DNA of 64,000 nucleotides from Ammoniphilus resinae (GTDB lineage: Bacteria > Bacillota > Bacilli > Aneurinibacillales > RAOX-1), in assembly GCF_017873965.1 (NCBI RefSeq), contig NZ_JAGGKT010000001.1:1-64000 (forward strand), in the 5' to 3' direction. The notes below the pieces were generated by a model. The model saw only the letters and a list, made by a program, of their open reading frames with translations. It was not told where the DNA came from and did not search any database. This document shows, in pieces, positions 1-9,467 of the stretch. Each line of letters starts with the position of its first letter. The stretch's first letter is position 1. A program made the position numbers and the translations under genes.

Positions 1-89
1 AGCCAGCCGCCGAAGGTGGGGCAGATGATTGGGGTGAAGTCGTAACAAGGTATCCGTACCGGAAGGTGCGGATGGATCACCTCCTTTCT
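1..89 (+). rRNA. 16S ribosomal RNA, 3' end (partial)
   Basis: The first 89 bases are the 3' terminus of a bacterial small-subunit rRNA. They contain the universally conserved GAAGTCGTAACAAGGTA segment and finish with GGATCACCTCCTTTCT, the anti-Shine-Dalgarno tail. The gene enters from outside the window. No 23S gene follows; the next RNA gene is a tRNA-Ala and then protein genes on the other strand, so this copy is not part of an ordinary 16S-23S-5S operon. Confidence 0.97.
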
Positions 90-296
90 ATGGAGTAATT
101 TAAGGATCTTCGGCTAAAAGCGCAACGTCCTGTTGCAACGCCGAAGTTAGCACATCGTGTGCGTCATTGGATAATGATTCTGTTCAGTTTTGGAAGAATA
201 TTTCATTAGGTGATTAACTAACTGAGTATAATTTTGCTTGTTGATTAAATAACTAAAACGAAGTAAAATTTGATTAGTTAATTAACTAACACTTTT
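90..296 (+). other. spacer between 16S and tRNA-Ala
   Basis: No gene is visible. Positions 112-149 can fold into a nested hairpin (outer CTTCGGC with GCCGAAG, inner GCAAC pairing), which may be a processing stem. The second half is AT-rich and repetitive, with near-repeats of GATTAACTAAC around 213 and 271-291. The tract ends directly at the tRNA. Confidence 0.5.
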
Positions 297-372
297 GGGG
301 CATTAGCTCAGCTGGGAGAGCGCTACACTGGCAGTGTAGAGGTCAGCGGTTCGATCCCGCTATGCTCCACCA
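297..372 (+). tRNA. tRNA-Ala (anticodon GGC)
   Basis: This is a 76-nt cloverleaf with acceptor arms GGGGCAT and ATGCTCC, A73 and an encoded CCA. The anticodon stem CTACA/TGTAG encloses the loop CTGGCAG, so the anticodon is GGC, reading GCC/GCU alanine codons. The T-loop is GGTTCGATCCC-like. Alanine tRNAs in rRNA spacers normally carry TGC, so a GGC isoacceptor behind 16S is unusual. Confidence 0.97.
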
Positions 373-558
373 TACATAGGATATTAGAAACCATGAGCGA
401 TCAAGGTTTTTTTGATGTTTTCATTTAGGAAGGACAGGTTCCAGTTGAGGAACGTCAGAGACTCGCTTTGACTGGAATTTGGGCTGGAAAGTAATCAGGC
501 TGAAATCCTTGGATACTCTATCCAGCTATCCAGGAATTGCTTCATTCAATCTTGATAC

Positions 559-595
559 AAAAAAACCTTCCAGTTTTTTGGACTACTGAAAGGTT
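559..595 (-). terminator. rho-independent terminator after the TraX-family gene
   Basis: Read leftward, AACCTTTCAGT pairs with ACTGGAAGGTT (11 bp with one G-U) and is followed by seven Ts. It sits just past the stop codon of the leftward TraX-family gene. Confidence 0.85.
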
Positions 596-596
596 C

Positions 597-1235
597 TCAC
601 TGCCTCAATCCCCAAATAAATAAAACAAAGAATAGAATGGTTAAATGAGCAGGATAGAAACTACGATACAGCCATCTATATTTGGTTAAAGGTTGATAAG
701 AGGGGAAAAGAACAATAAGGATCGAACCAAGTATACTGAAAAGCTGAATCCCAAAGTCAACCCCATAAGCGAACAAAAAAAGCAGATTTAGAAAAAAATG
801 TCGAAGGATTAGTTTGCCTTCATCAAAAGAATGAAATAAAAGTATTAGCAGAATTCCGTATAGACCATAATCCATGGGGATAGCGACAGCAGCAATAAAG
901 ATCCCTAGAGTGAAAAACCATTTTGTTTTTTCATCCTGAATGTGATCTATGGAATATAGGGCGAGAAGACCCAACAAAAGGGTGAAAATTACATTCAATT
1001 CCCATTGGCCCAGAGCAAGGGTGTACGGAATTTGGGATATGCAAGCTAACAAAAAAAGCCGCCACATATACTTTTTTAAATTTCTTGTATGTCGGTATCC
1101 TTGCACCAAGAACCAGCAATAAAGTGGAAACGCAATTCGGCCAATGATACGAAACCATTCTCTATCCGGGAAAAAAATCAAACCCACGTGGTCGATTAAC
1201 ATCGTTAACATAGCAATCCATTCTAGCACTTGCAT
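597..1235 (-). CDS. TraX family membrane protein
   Basis: This is a polytopic membrane protein of about 212 residues with roughly six hydrophobic segments. The N-terminus (IAMLTMLIDHVG) and the C-terminal RSFYPAH motif are typical of the TraX family. TraX acetylates F-pilin in conjugative plasmids; chromosomal Firmicutes homologues have no assigned substrate and are probably membrane acyltransferases. The start is uncertain: an AAAGGTG ribosome site overlaps an in-frame GTG at 1238 that directly precedes the ATG at 1235 used here. It stands alone with its own terminator and no conjugation genes nearby. Confidence 0.85.
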   Translation of the reverse strand: MQVLEWIAMLTMLIDHVGLIFFPDREWFRIIGRIAFPLYCWFLVQGYRHTRNLKKYMWRLFLLACISQIPYTLALGQWELNVIFTLLLGLLALYSIDHIQDEKTKWFFTLGIFIAAVAIPMDYGLYGILLILLFHSFDEGKLILRHFFLNLLFLFAYGVDFGIQLFSILGSILIVLFPSYQPLTKYRWLYRSFYPAHLTILFFVLFIWGLRQ

Positions 1236-1296
1236 CACCTTTCAAAGACGAGGACGCTTTTTAGAATATTATACCAAATAAAGCTAGAAGACTCTT

Positions 1297-2070
1297 TTAG
1301 GATGCCAAAATATGAATGATTGCAAAAAAGCCGGCTAGGAGCAATAAATAAACGTGTGGTTTTTTCCACCTTTTCATGTTCTTTTTGTTCACTGCCAACA
1401 TCCCGCCTATCACACCTGCAACAATCATTAAAGTAGCAGAAACGGCGCCCACCCAATCTCCGATATCAAGCTGATCTTCAGCAAAATACAGACTGATGCC
1501 GTGGAGCAGGCTGACACCCATTGCCGTGACCCCAATCCAAATGTGGTACTTTGTCAAACCCTTAACCACGGATACCAGTGACTTTTGACCCGCTGGGAAA
1601 TGCGCTTTGACAGGCTTCACCATTCTTCTTGCAGGTAAAAGGATACCCGCCGCCGATGCAACAAAAATGCTTCCCCACCCCAAGGTCTCCCCAACTTCTT
1701 CCATCCAGGCAATTTCGAGTGGAGTAATGGGTCGTAGCCGGCGTCGGGCAAATCGCACGGTTTCAGCTTCCAACCAAGTTAATTGCGAAGGGGCATCTGT
1801 TGAGATGAACTTGCCGAGGAAAGCAAGGACAAGCGGTTGGCATAGTTTAGGTTCGTTTTTAATCGATAGGTATGCAATTGACAATAAAGTCCACCCATCA
1901 AGTGCCAACAAAGATTGTCTCCAGCATAAGTCCTTAAATCGTTTGACGTCGAGATTCCTAGCGTGGGGCCCATACCCTTGAATTTCAATTCCGCCTTTAA
2001 CGCTCCCGGGCATATAGGATAGATCAAGGTAACGGTATCTATTGTTTAAGTCAAGTCTTGGACCTCCCAT
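1297..2070 (-). CDS. fusion ORF: endonuclease-fold remnant joined to a small membrane protein
   Basis: The open frame has two unrelated parts. Residues 1-120 are the middle and C-terminal portion of an endonuclease-fold (DUF559-like) protein whose N-terminus lies upstream in another frame. Residues 121-257 form a membrane protein with three or four hydrophobic helices carrying histidines (KYHIWIG, LLHGISLYF, KKPHVYLL, AIIHILA), resembling small cytochrome b/ferric-reductase-like membrane domains. The switch occurs near position 1706. No convincing ribosome site precedes the first ATG or the internal ATG at 1704, so translation of the membrane part is unproven. It may once have belonged to an in-frame fusion or be a separate gene caught by deletion. 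Confidence 0.5.
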   Translation of the reverse strand: MGGPRLDLNNRYRYLDLSYMPGSVKGGIEIQGYGPHARNLDVKRFKDLCWRQSLLALDGWTLLSIAYLSIKNEPKLCQPLVLAFLGKFISTDAPSQLTWLEAETVRFARRRLRPITPLEIAWMEEVGETLGWGSIFVASAAGILLPARRMVKPVKAHFPAGQKSLVSVVKGLTKYHIWIGVTAMGVSLLHGISLYFAEDQLDIGDWVGAVSATLMIVAGVIGGMLAVNKKNMKRWKKPHVYLLLLAGFFAIIHILAS

Positions 2071-2240
2071 TCGGGATACAAATCATCAAAATTTCCTACT
2101 ACTGGGAACCATATATTGCGTAGAAATTCAATTGTACCATGACCCAATCCTTTTTCATGAATTTCACGTCTTCTATGATTTTCTTCATTGGAAATATTCA
2201 ATTGCAACCATTCATCTTGCCTTTGTTCGAATATCGACAA
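1706..2240 (-). pseudogene. frameshifted endonuclease-fold (DUF559-like) gene
   Basis: A 64-codon frame starting at 2240 (residues such as EQRQDEWLQ, EENHRRREIHEKG, NIWFPVVGNFDDL) stops at 2046. The same protein resumes in another frame with NNRYRYLDLSYMPG, GGIEIQGYGPHA and DVKRFKDLCWR. At the junction the minus strand carries a tandem GACTT GACTT; removing one copy restores the reading Q-D-L-N-N-R. The family has a PD-(D/E)XK-like core (D in YLDLSY, E in IEIQGYG) and is often labelled transcriptional regulator in Bacillales. The expected C-terminal end is missing because the frame continues into a membrane protein. This is therefore a doubly damaged gene. Confidence 0.75.
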
Positions 2241-2276
2241 GGCTCTACCCCCCTTTATAAATTTGCAGCCCTAAAT

Positions 2277-2323
2277 TAAAAAAGCCGCCCGATACAAAAC
2301 AACAAAGTGTATCGAAGCAGCTT
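2277..2323 (-). terminator. terminator after the short-chain dehydrogenase gene
   Basis: On the minus strand AAGCTGCTTCGATACA pairs with TGTATCGGGCGGCTT (wobbles and one bulge) around a T-rich loop, followed by a run of Ts. It lies about 75 bases past the dehydrogenase stop codon. Confidence 0.75.
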
Positions 2324-2396
2324 CATTTCAGACTGACCATATTATCAAAAATAGTAAAGCGCGAATCGACACAATCTACAAACTTTATTTAAAGAA

Positions 2397-3161
2397 TCAA
2401 TCCATCACAAGCCCGCCATCTACAACCAGGTTTTGTCCTGTCACTGCACGTCCCCATGGAGAGGCGAAAAAGAGCACGGCATCGGCCACCTCGGCAGGCT
2501 CGGTGACTTTGCGGCGGGGGGTTACGCTCTCGATCAATCCGAAAACTTCTGGTGTGGTCAAGGAGCTGGCATCGGTAGTTTGAAGAAGCCCCCCAGATAC
2601 CATGTTCACCGTGATCCCGAAAGCTCCCAGCTCATTGGCCATGTTACGGGTAAAACCTAAAAGGGCTGCTTTTGCTGTTGTATAATCATGATAAGGTACT
2701 ACCGGGTTTTGGAAAAGGTTGGTGCCGATGGTGACGATCCGTCCGAACTCCGCTTTTTTCATCTCTTCCAGTCCGGCTTGAATCAGGTTCAGTCCACCTT
2801 TGACACTGCCTGTCAATTGTCTCTCATATTCATCCCACTCAATCGCGTCCGCCTGGCTGCGACCAACCGGATCAAATTTAAAGTTCACCAACGCATTGTG
2901 AACAATGGTAGTTACCGGTTTGCCAAATGTTTCCCTAGCGATCCGAAACATATCCCGCACTTCTTCCGCATTTCTTACATCCGCCCGAACTGTGATCGCA
3001 TTTTCCCCAATGCTTTTCGCAACCCCAGCAGCCTTTTCCTCATTTTGAAAATAGTTAACCACGACCTTAGCCCCTTCACGGCCAAATGCTCGGGCTATCT
3101 CCGCCCCGAGTCCTCTGCTCGCACCAGAGATAACCACCACTTGCTCCGTCAATTTCATCAT
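2397..3161 (-). CDS. short-chain dehydrogenase/reductase under TPP riboswitch control
   Basis: This cytosolic NAD(P)-dependent oxidoreductase of about 254 residues has the FabG-like SDR fold. Visible features are the cofactor motif GASRGLG near the N-terminus, NYF after the second strand, HNALVN in place of NNAG, the YTTAK catalytic Tyr-Lys pair, and the C-terminal TGQNLVVDGG. Thr occupies the position 13 residues before the catalytic Tyr where Ser is usual. I start at ATG 3161 because GGAGGAGAAAG sits just before it; an in-frame extension to 3191 has no ribosome site. A TPP riboswitch and terminator lie directly upstream, so the enzyme is probably tied to thiamine supply. The substrate is unknown. 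Confidence 0.9.
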   Translation of the reverse strand: MMKLTEQVVVISGASRGLGAEIARAFGREGAKVVVNYFQNEEKAAGVAKSIGENAITVRADVRNAEEVRDMFRIARETFGKPVTTIVHNALVNFKFDPVGRSQADAIEWDEYERQLTGSVKGGLNLIQAGLEEMKKAEFGRIVTIGTNLFQNPVVPYHDYTTAKAALLGFTRNMANELGAFGITVNMVSGGLLQTTDASSLTTPEVFGLIESVTPRRKVTEPAEVADAVLFFASPWGRAVTGQNLVVDGGLVMD

Positions 3162-3176
3162 CTTTCTCCTCCCTAA

Positions 3177-3210
3177 AATAAAAAAAGCCAAGTCTACTAA
3201 GGGACTTGAC
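3177..3210 (-). terminator. regulatory terminator of the TPP riboswitch
   Basis: On the minus strand GTCAAGTC pairs with GACTTGGC and is followed by TTTTTTTATTTT, ending just before the SDR ribosome site. Its loop contains TAGTAG, complementary to CTACTA in the 5' strand of the aptamer's P1 stem, which gives a plausible antiterminator. Confidence 0.85.
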
Positions 3211-3241
3211 GCTCAGAGGGTATGTAAAAGTAAAAGTAATT

Positions 3242-3330
3242 TCTACTTCCCCACGCTGGCATCACCCAGATCAGGTCCCAAGGGTTAAGAGGTTATTCCT
3301 CTCTCTCAGTCATATAGACACCCCTAGTAG
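3242..3330 (-). promoter_or_regulatory. TPP riboswitch (THI element)
   Basis: Read on the minus strand, the segment holds the conserved TPP aptamer elements in order: GGGGTG, CTGAGAG, ACCCTTGGGACCTGATCTGG, TGATGCCAGCG and TGGGGAAG. P1 forms between CTACT and AGTAG at the two ends. A rho-independent terminator follows and then the SDR gene, so TPP binding is expected to end transcription early. The THI element match is strong; the thiamine link of the SDR gene is inference. Confidence 0.96.
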
Positions 3331-3460
3331 CTATTATCTATTGTACAAGATATCTTACAAAGAAGAAACCCTAGTCGTAACCCATGGCCAGCACCACTTC
3401 AGCTACTTTACATAGGATAACGTCCACCTTCTTATACTAAAGGAAAAGGGGGCAGGCATC

Positions 3461-4147
3461 GTGAAGCGATTTATCGGGTTGTTTCTTAGTTTGATCATCA
3501 TATTGGTTCCTAACTGGGGACAAGCGGCTACGCAGCAGGCGACGCCTATTTTAAAAATTGATACGGATGAGAAAATCGTCGCGATTACATTTGATGATGG
3601 TCCGGATCCGAAGTATACTCCAATCATTTTAGAAATATTGCACGAACAAGGGGTGCGTGCGACTTTTTTTGTTTTGGGCAATCAGGCGGAAGGGAATGAT
3701 CCGCTTCTTCAGTGGATGGTCAAGGCGGGGCATGAAATCGGAAATCATGGGTATTCGCACCCGAATATGAAAAAACTGACAAGGGCTGAGGTTTATACAC
3801 AAATAAAAAAGGCAGAACGGGTCATTTTAAGCGCGACGGGTAAAAAACCTGAATGTTATCGTCCACCGGGAGGGGTGATTACCCCAGCGATTCTCCGTGC
3901 GACATATGAAGCGGGATATGAATTAATTCACTGGTCAATTGATCCAAAAGATTGGAAAAAAAGCAGAACTGCAGAGGTCATAACCGGGAGTTTGAAAAAT
4001 AAAGTAGGGGCAGGGGACATTGTTTTGTTTCATGATGGGGGTGTGAACCAGGAAGAATCGATTAAGGCACTGGTTCCTTTTATTGAAGATTTAAGAGAGC
4101 AAGGCTACCGGTTTGTCACGGTATCAGAAATGATGGAAATGGAATAA
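3461..4147 (+). CDS. secreted polysaccharide deacetylase (NodB domain)
   Basis: This 228-residue exported protein has an N-terminal signal segment (about residues 1-22, ending GQAA) and a carbohydrate esterase 4 domain. The metal and catalytic motifs are visible: TFDDGPD (motif 1), HGYSHP (motif 2), RPPGG (motif 3), DPKDW (motif 4) and LFHDGG (motif 5). The family removes N-acetyl groups from peptidoglycan or chitin-type glycans at the cell surface. The start is GTG 3461, preceded by AAGGGGG about 8 bases upstream. It resembles the PdaB/YlxY-type enzymes of spore-formers, but the precise substrate cannot be read from sequence. Confidence 0.92.
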   Translation: MKRFIGLFLSLIIILVPNWGQAATQQATPILKIDTDEKIVAITFDDGPDPKYTPIILEILHEQGVRATFFVLGNQAEGNDPLLQWMVKAGHEIGNHGYSHPNMKKLTRAEVYTQIKKAERVILSATGKKPECYRPPGGVITPAILRATYEAGYELIHWSIDPKDWKKSRTAEVITGSLKNKVGAGDIVLFHDGGVNQEESIKALVPFIEDLREQGYRFVTVSEMMEME

Positions 4148-4168
4148 GGGATCCAAAACGTCCAACGT

Positions 4169-4197
4169 TTGCCAAGAGTGTCCCGTGGGATTATAAT
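4169..4197 (+). promoter_or_regulatory. sigma-A promoter of the cggR-pfkA-pyk operon
   Basis: TTGCCA at 4169-4174 is separated by 17 bases from a perfect TATAAT at 4192-4197. The spacer holds TCCCGTGGGA. On the minus strand it also holds CGGGAC at 4185-4180, the same word as the half-site of the B. subtilis CggR operator, which makes it a candidate autoregulatory site. Confidence 0.75.
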
Positions 4198-4228
4198 GAA
4201 AAAATGAAAAGTCACGGAAGGATGGATC

Positions 4229-6234
<2,006 letters not shown>

Positions 6235-6249
6235 TAAAGAGGTGTTGGG

Positions 6250-8001
6250 ATGAGAAAGACGAAAATTGTTTGTACCATAGGACCTGCCAGTGAACAACCA
6301 GAAATGTTAAGGAAAATGATTTTGGCCGGAATGAATGTAGCCAGGTTAAACTTTTCCCATGGATCACATGATGAACACGAAACAAGGATTGACCGGATAC
6401 GCGAAGTGGCCAAGGAACTTGGGAGAAATGTGGCAATCATGCTGGATACCAAGGGGCCGGAAATCCGTACAGGCGTTTTAAAAGAGGGCCAAATCATTTT
6501 AAAAGCTGGAGATCGTTTCACTTTAACCACTGAGCAAATCGAAGGCACACAGGAAAAGGTTAGTGTAACCTATGATCAACTTGCCAAGGATGTGGAAGTT
6601 GGGACGAAGATATTGGTTGACGACGGGTTAATTGAATTAAATGTAGAAGAAATTAAAGGGAATGACATTCACTGTCTAGTCATTGACGGTGGACTATTGA
6701 AAAACCGCAAGGGGGTCAATCTTCCCAATGTTTCTGTCAATCTTCCGAGTATCACGGATAAGGATGTTGCCGACATTAACTTTGGGATTCGCAAGAAGGT
6801 TGATTTTATCGCGGCTTCTTTTGTTCGAAAAGCAGCTGATGTGCTACACATTCGGCAGCTCTTAGAGGAACAAGGAGCAAATATTTCGATTATCGCCAAG
6901 ATCGAGAACGAAGAAGGAGTCTTGAATGCGGAAGAAATCCTTGGTGTAACTGATGGCTTAATGGTGGCCAGAGGGGACTTAGGAGTGGAAATTCCGACAG
7001 AGGAAGTGCCTATTGTCCAGAAGGAATTGATTAAGCGTTGTAATGAATTGGGGAAACCAGTCATTACTGCTACCCAGATGCTTGATTCCATGCAAAACAA
7101 TCCGCGTCCAACTCGGGCAGAAGCAAGTGATGTAGCCAATGCTATATTGGATGGGACGGACGCGATCATGCTTTCTGGAGAAACAGCCGCAGGTAAATTC
7201 CCCGTCGAATCGGTGGAAACTATGGACCGAATTGCACGCAAGACAGAAACATCCCCTATGTATTTTGAACAGATTCTTAAATCTTCTTCCCAAGGAAAAT
7301 CGAGAACGATCACCGACGCGATGGGACATGCTGTTGCAACTACTGCAGCCTCTTTACAGGCTACTGCCATCTTGACACCAACGGAAAGCGGTTATACAGC
7401 AAAAGTGGTTTCCAAGTATCGCCCAGCATGCCCGATCATTGCGGTTACTCCGCATGAAGAGGTGATTAACAAGCTCGCTTTGTCATGGGGGGTCTATCCC
7501 ATTTTATTTGAAAGTGCAAATAGCACGGATGAAATGACGGAAAAGGCGATTCAAGCGGCGGTTAAAGAGAAGTTGGTCAAGCAAGGGGACCTGATTATTA
7601 TCACAGCAGGTGTCCCCGTTCGTGAACCAGGAACGACCAATATGATGAAAGTCCATGTGGTTGGAAAAGTAGTCGGTAGGGGGAAAGGAATTGGTGACGT
7701 TACCGCTTCGGGCAATGTGGTAATCGTTGGACAGCCTGGCTGGGAAGCGAAAGTGGATCAAAATACCGTACTAGTAGCCAAGGCAACAGATCGGGAACAT
7801 ACCCCATATATTGAAAAAGCGGCAGCCTTGATTACCGAAGAAGGTGGACTCACTTCACATGGGGCGATTGTTGGACTCAATTTAGGGAAACCTGTGATCG
7901 TTGGAGTTGAAGGGGTTACATCGTTGCTGAAGGAAGGCGATGAAGTGACCATTGAACCACATCAAGGCCATATTTATCACGGGTTTGCGAAGGTGTTTTA
8001 A
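6250..8001 (+). CDS. pyk: pyruvate kinase with C-terminal PEP-utilizer domain
   Basis: This 583-residue enzyme converts phosphoenolpyruvate and ADP to pyruvate and ATP. The barrel carries NFSHGSHDEH, DTKGPEIRTG and the substrate signature around IIAKIENEEG; MLSGETAAGKFP is also present. After about residue 475 there is an extra domain with the TSHGA motif (GGLTSHGAIVG), like the PEP-synthase phosphohistidine domain. This long form is characteristic of Bacillus and Geobacillus enzymes. It is the last gene of the operon and is followed by a strong terminator. Confidence 0.98.
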   Translation: MRKTKIVCTIGPASEQPEMLRKMILAGMNVARLNFSHGSHDEHETRIDRIREVAKELGRNVAIMLDTKGPEIRTGVLKEGQIILKAGDRFTLTTEQIEGTQEKVSVTYDQLAKDVEVGTKILVDDGLIELNVEEIKGNDIHCLVIDGGLLKNRKGVNLPNVSVNLPSITDKDVADINFGIRKKVDFIAASFVRKAADVLHIRQLLEEQGANISIIAKIENEEGVLNAEEILGVTDGLMVARGDLGVEIPTEEVPIVQKELIKRCNELGKPVITATQMLDSMQNNPRPTRAEASDVANAILDGTDAIMLSGETAAGKFPVESVETMDRIARKTETSPMYFEQILKSSSQGKSRTITDAMGHAVATTAASLQATAILTPTESGYTAKVVSKYRPACPIIAVTPHEEVINKLALSWGVYPILFESANSTDEMTEKAIQAAVKEKLVKQGDLIIITAGVPVREPGTTNMMKVHVVGKVVGRGKGIGDVTASGNVVIVGQPGWEAKVDQNTVLVAKATDREHTPYIEKAAALITEEGGLTSHGAIVGLNLGKPVIVGVEGVTSLLKEGDEVTIEPHQGHIYHGFAKVF

Positions 8002-8020
8002 GGAGGAACAAACGGAACTG

Positions 8021-8070
8021 GATCGAGTGTCTACTCAGCGAATGAGGCCGACACTCGATCTGTTTTTTTT
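8021..8070 (+). terminator. rho-independent terminator of cggR-pfkA-pyk
   Basis: GATCGAGTGTC and GACACTCGATC form a perfect 11-bp stem with an 18-base loop, followed by TGTTTTTTTT. Confidence 0.95.
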
Positions 8071-8132
8071 GTCGTAAGGCACATTGTTTGAGAGCTATCT
8101 GGACACAGGTTCTGTTTTGAGGACAATCGGGT

Positions 8133-8167
8133 GAATTCCAGACCAATGCCCTGATTATCTGGAATTC
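8133..8167 (-). repeat. inverted repeat overlapping the cdaR stop codon
   Basis: GAATTCCAGA at 8133-8142 and TCTGGAATTC at 8158-8167 are perfect 10-bp arms with a 15-base loop. The cdaR stop codon is inside. There is no T-run on either side, so if it terminates transcription it does so weakly; it may instead stabilise the transcript. Confidence 0.6.
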
Positions 8168-9291
8168 CAGGTCCCCTCACGTTTCAACATCCAAACAGCA
8201 GCTTGAAGCGTGACTGCATCCTGAAATAACTGCGGGTCTAATCTTGTTTTTTCCTTAATCTGTTTAAGCCGATACAAAAGCGTGTTGCGGTGTATCGCCA
8301 TATGGATGGCAGCCTCTGTTATGTTTAGGTTAGAGGCAAGAAAGGCATCCAAGGTTTTGATTTCCTTCTGTGATAAAGAAGAAAATGTACGATTAAGAAA
8401 TCTCTTTCTCCAATTTTCGTCTAACTGTGTAATGAGAGCGTGCAACTCATTTTTTTCAAAGAAAGTCACCTCATTGCAGAATTCAGCCTTCAGAAAGAGG
8501 GCCATTTGTGCCTCTTCATAAGAAACGGAAATTTCTTCCCAATTCTGAGTTTCAGTGCCTACCCCTAAAGAAAACACAAAATGTAATTCCCTTAGTTTAT
8601 TTTGAAGCTGCAGAAGCTTTTCTTTTAATTTTTCTTGTGTACTCTCCGAGGATAGGATTAAAAACCGATTTACCGCAATAAAAGCGGAAAGATGGAACGG
8701 ACCTAGCAAGCGGTCCACAAATTCGGTTAATTTCACACTTTCACTAAATTTGTCCTGAAACTGCAGGACGGCCACTTGAAATGGGGGGGTTAATCGAATT
8801 TGCAACAGGTCTAGCTTTTGGTCAATGAATTCCCAACGCGGATGCGCTCCAATCAGGTCTTGCAGAGTAGTCTCCTTCAGTCTTTGTTTCCATTCCGATT
8901 GGGAAGCCAAAAAGGACTGTTTAACCATTAGCTCGGTAGTCATCTTCACCAAGTCGGCAAACACTTCAACCTCTTCCTTTTTTCCGGAAATCCCGATCAC
9001 ACCAATGATTCTGTCCTGTAAAAAAATCGGCAGGTTGATCCCTGATTTTGTGCCTTTCCATAAGTGTTCATTTTCCTCTGTCACCACTAAAGGAAGTCCC
9101 GTCGCCAAAACTTCCAGAGCCCCTTCGTGAACCTGACCTACCCGCGAAGAATGCCCAGATGCAAGAATTGTTCCTGTGGCATCCATAATATTAATATTGC
9201 GGTTTAGTCTCACCATGGTTTCCCGTACAATTTCTTCAGCTATATCGTGAGTGAGCAAGATCTTCATCCTTTGAAAAATAAAATTGTACAT
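8155..9291 (-). CDS. cdaR: CdaR-type sugar-diacid/glycerate-responsive transcriptional regulator
   Basis: This 378-residue DNA-binding activator has an N-terminal putative sugar-diacid recognition domain (residues about 10-140; DIAEEIV, INIMDATGTILASG, GVIGISG) and a C-terminal PucR-type helix-turn-helix (about 315-375; NITEAAIHMAIHRNTLLYRLKQI). The family responds to glycerate, glucarate or galactarate. It is divergent from the glycerate kinase operon, whose activator it presumably is. ATG 9291 has GGTTGGAG just upstream; a TTG at 9300 and ATG at 9267 are alternatives. A TATAAT on the minus strand at 9308-9303 lies so close that the leader would be very short. Confidence 0.88.
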   Translation of the reverse strand: MYNFIFQRMKILLTHDIAEEIVRETMVRLNRNINIMDATGTILASGHSSRVGQVHEGALEVLATGLPLVVTEENEHLWKGTKSGINLPIFLQDRIIGVIGISGKKEEVEVFADLVKMTTELMVKQSFLASQSEWKQRLKETTLQDLIGAHPRWEFIDQKLDLLQIRLTPPFQVAVLQFQDKFSESVKLTEFVDRLLGPFHLSAFIAVNRFLILSSESTQEKLKEKLLQLQNKLRELHFVFSLGVGTETQNWEEISVSYEEAQMALFLKAEFCNEVTFFEKNELHALITQLDENWRKRFLNRTFSSLSQKEIKTLDAFLASNLNITEAAIHMAIHRNTLLYRLKQIKEKTRLDPQLFQDAVTLQAAVWMLKREGTWNSR

Positions 9292-9302
9292 ATTCTCCAA
9301 CC

Positions 9303-9415
9303 ATTATACCGCGTATTGTGAAGATTAACCAAATTTCACAGTCAAAAGTCATTAAAAGTTGTACGCGGTAAACGACGACTTCATTTTAAAAAAACTGTAT
9401 AATCACGTTAACCAA
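9303..9415. promoter_or_regulatory. divergent cdaR / glycerate kinase control region
   Basis: Leftward, TTGGTT (9332-9327) and TATAAT (9308-9303) with an 18-base spacer could serve cdaR. Rightward, TATAAT at 9398-9403 could serve the kinase operon, without a clear -35 box. Three repeat pairs stand out: TACCGCGTA (9307-9315) with TACGCGGTA (9362-9370) as inverted arms; TGTGAA (9317-9322) with TTCACA (9335-9340); and TTAACCAA repeated directly at 9325-9332 and 9408-9415. These are operator candidates for CdaR. Confidence 0.55.
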
Positions 9416-9467
9416 TTAAATAATGAATCTTGAATACGATTACAAAGTTCGAAAAACAAAAGGACGG

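Noticed and set aside
1607-1981. Rightward 124-codon ORF opposite the pseudogene
   Set aside because: It is the antisense frame of a recognisable protein family and lacks a ribosome site.
6669-7370. Leftward 233-codon ORF inside pyk
   Set aside because: It is antisense to highly conserved pyruvate kinase sequence; its length reflects codon bias only.
9317-9340. Rex or CRP-type site TGTGAA ... TTCACA
   Set aside because: The arms are 12 bases apart, too far for the Rex (about N4) or CRP (N6) consensus, so it is kept only as part of a possible CdaR control region.
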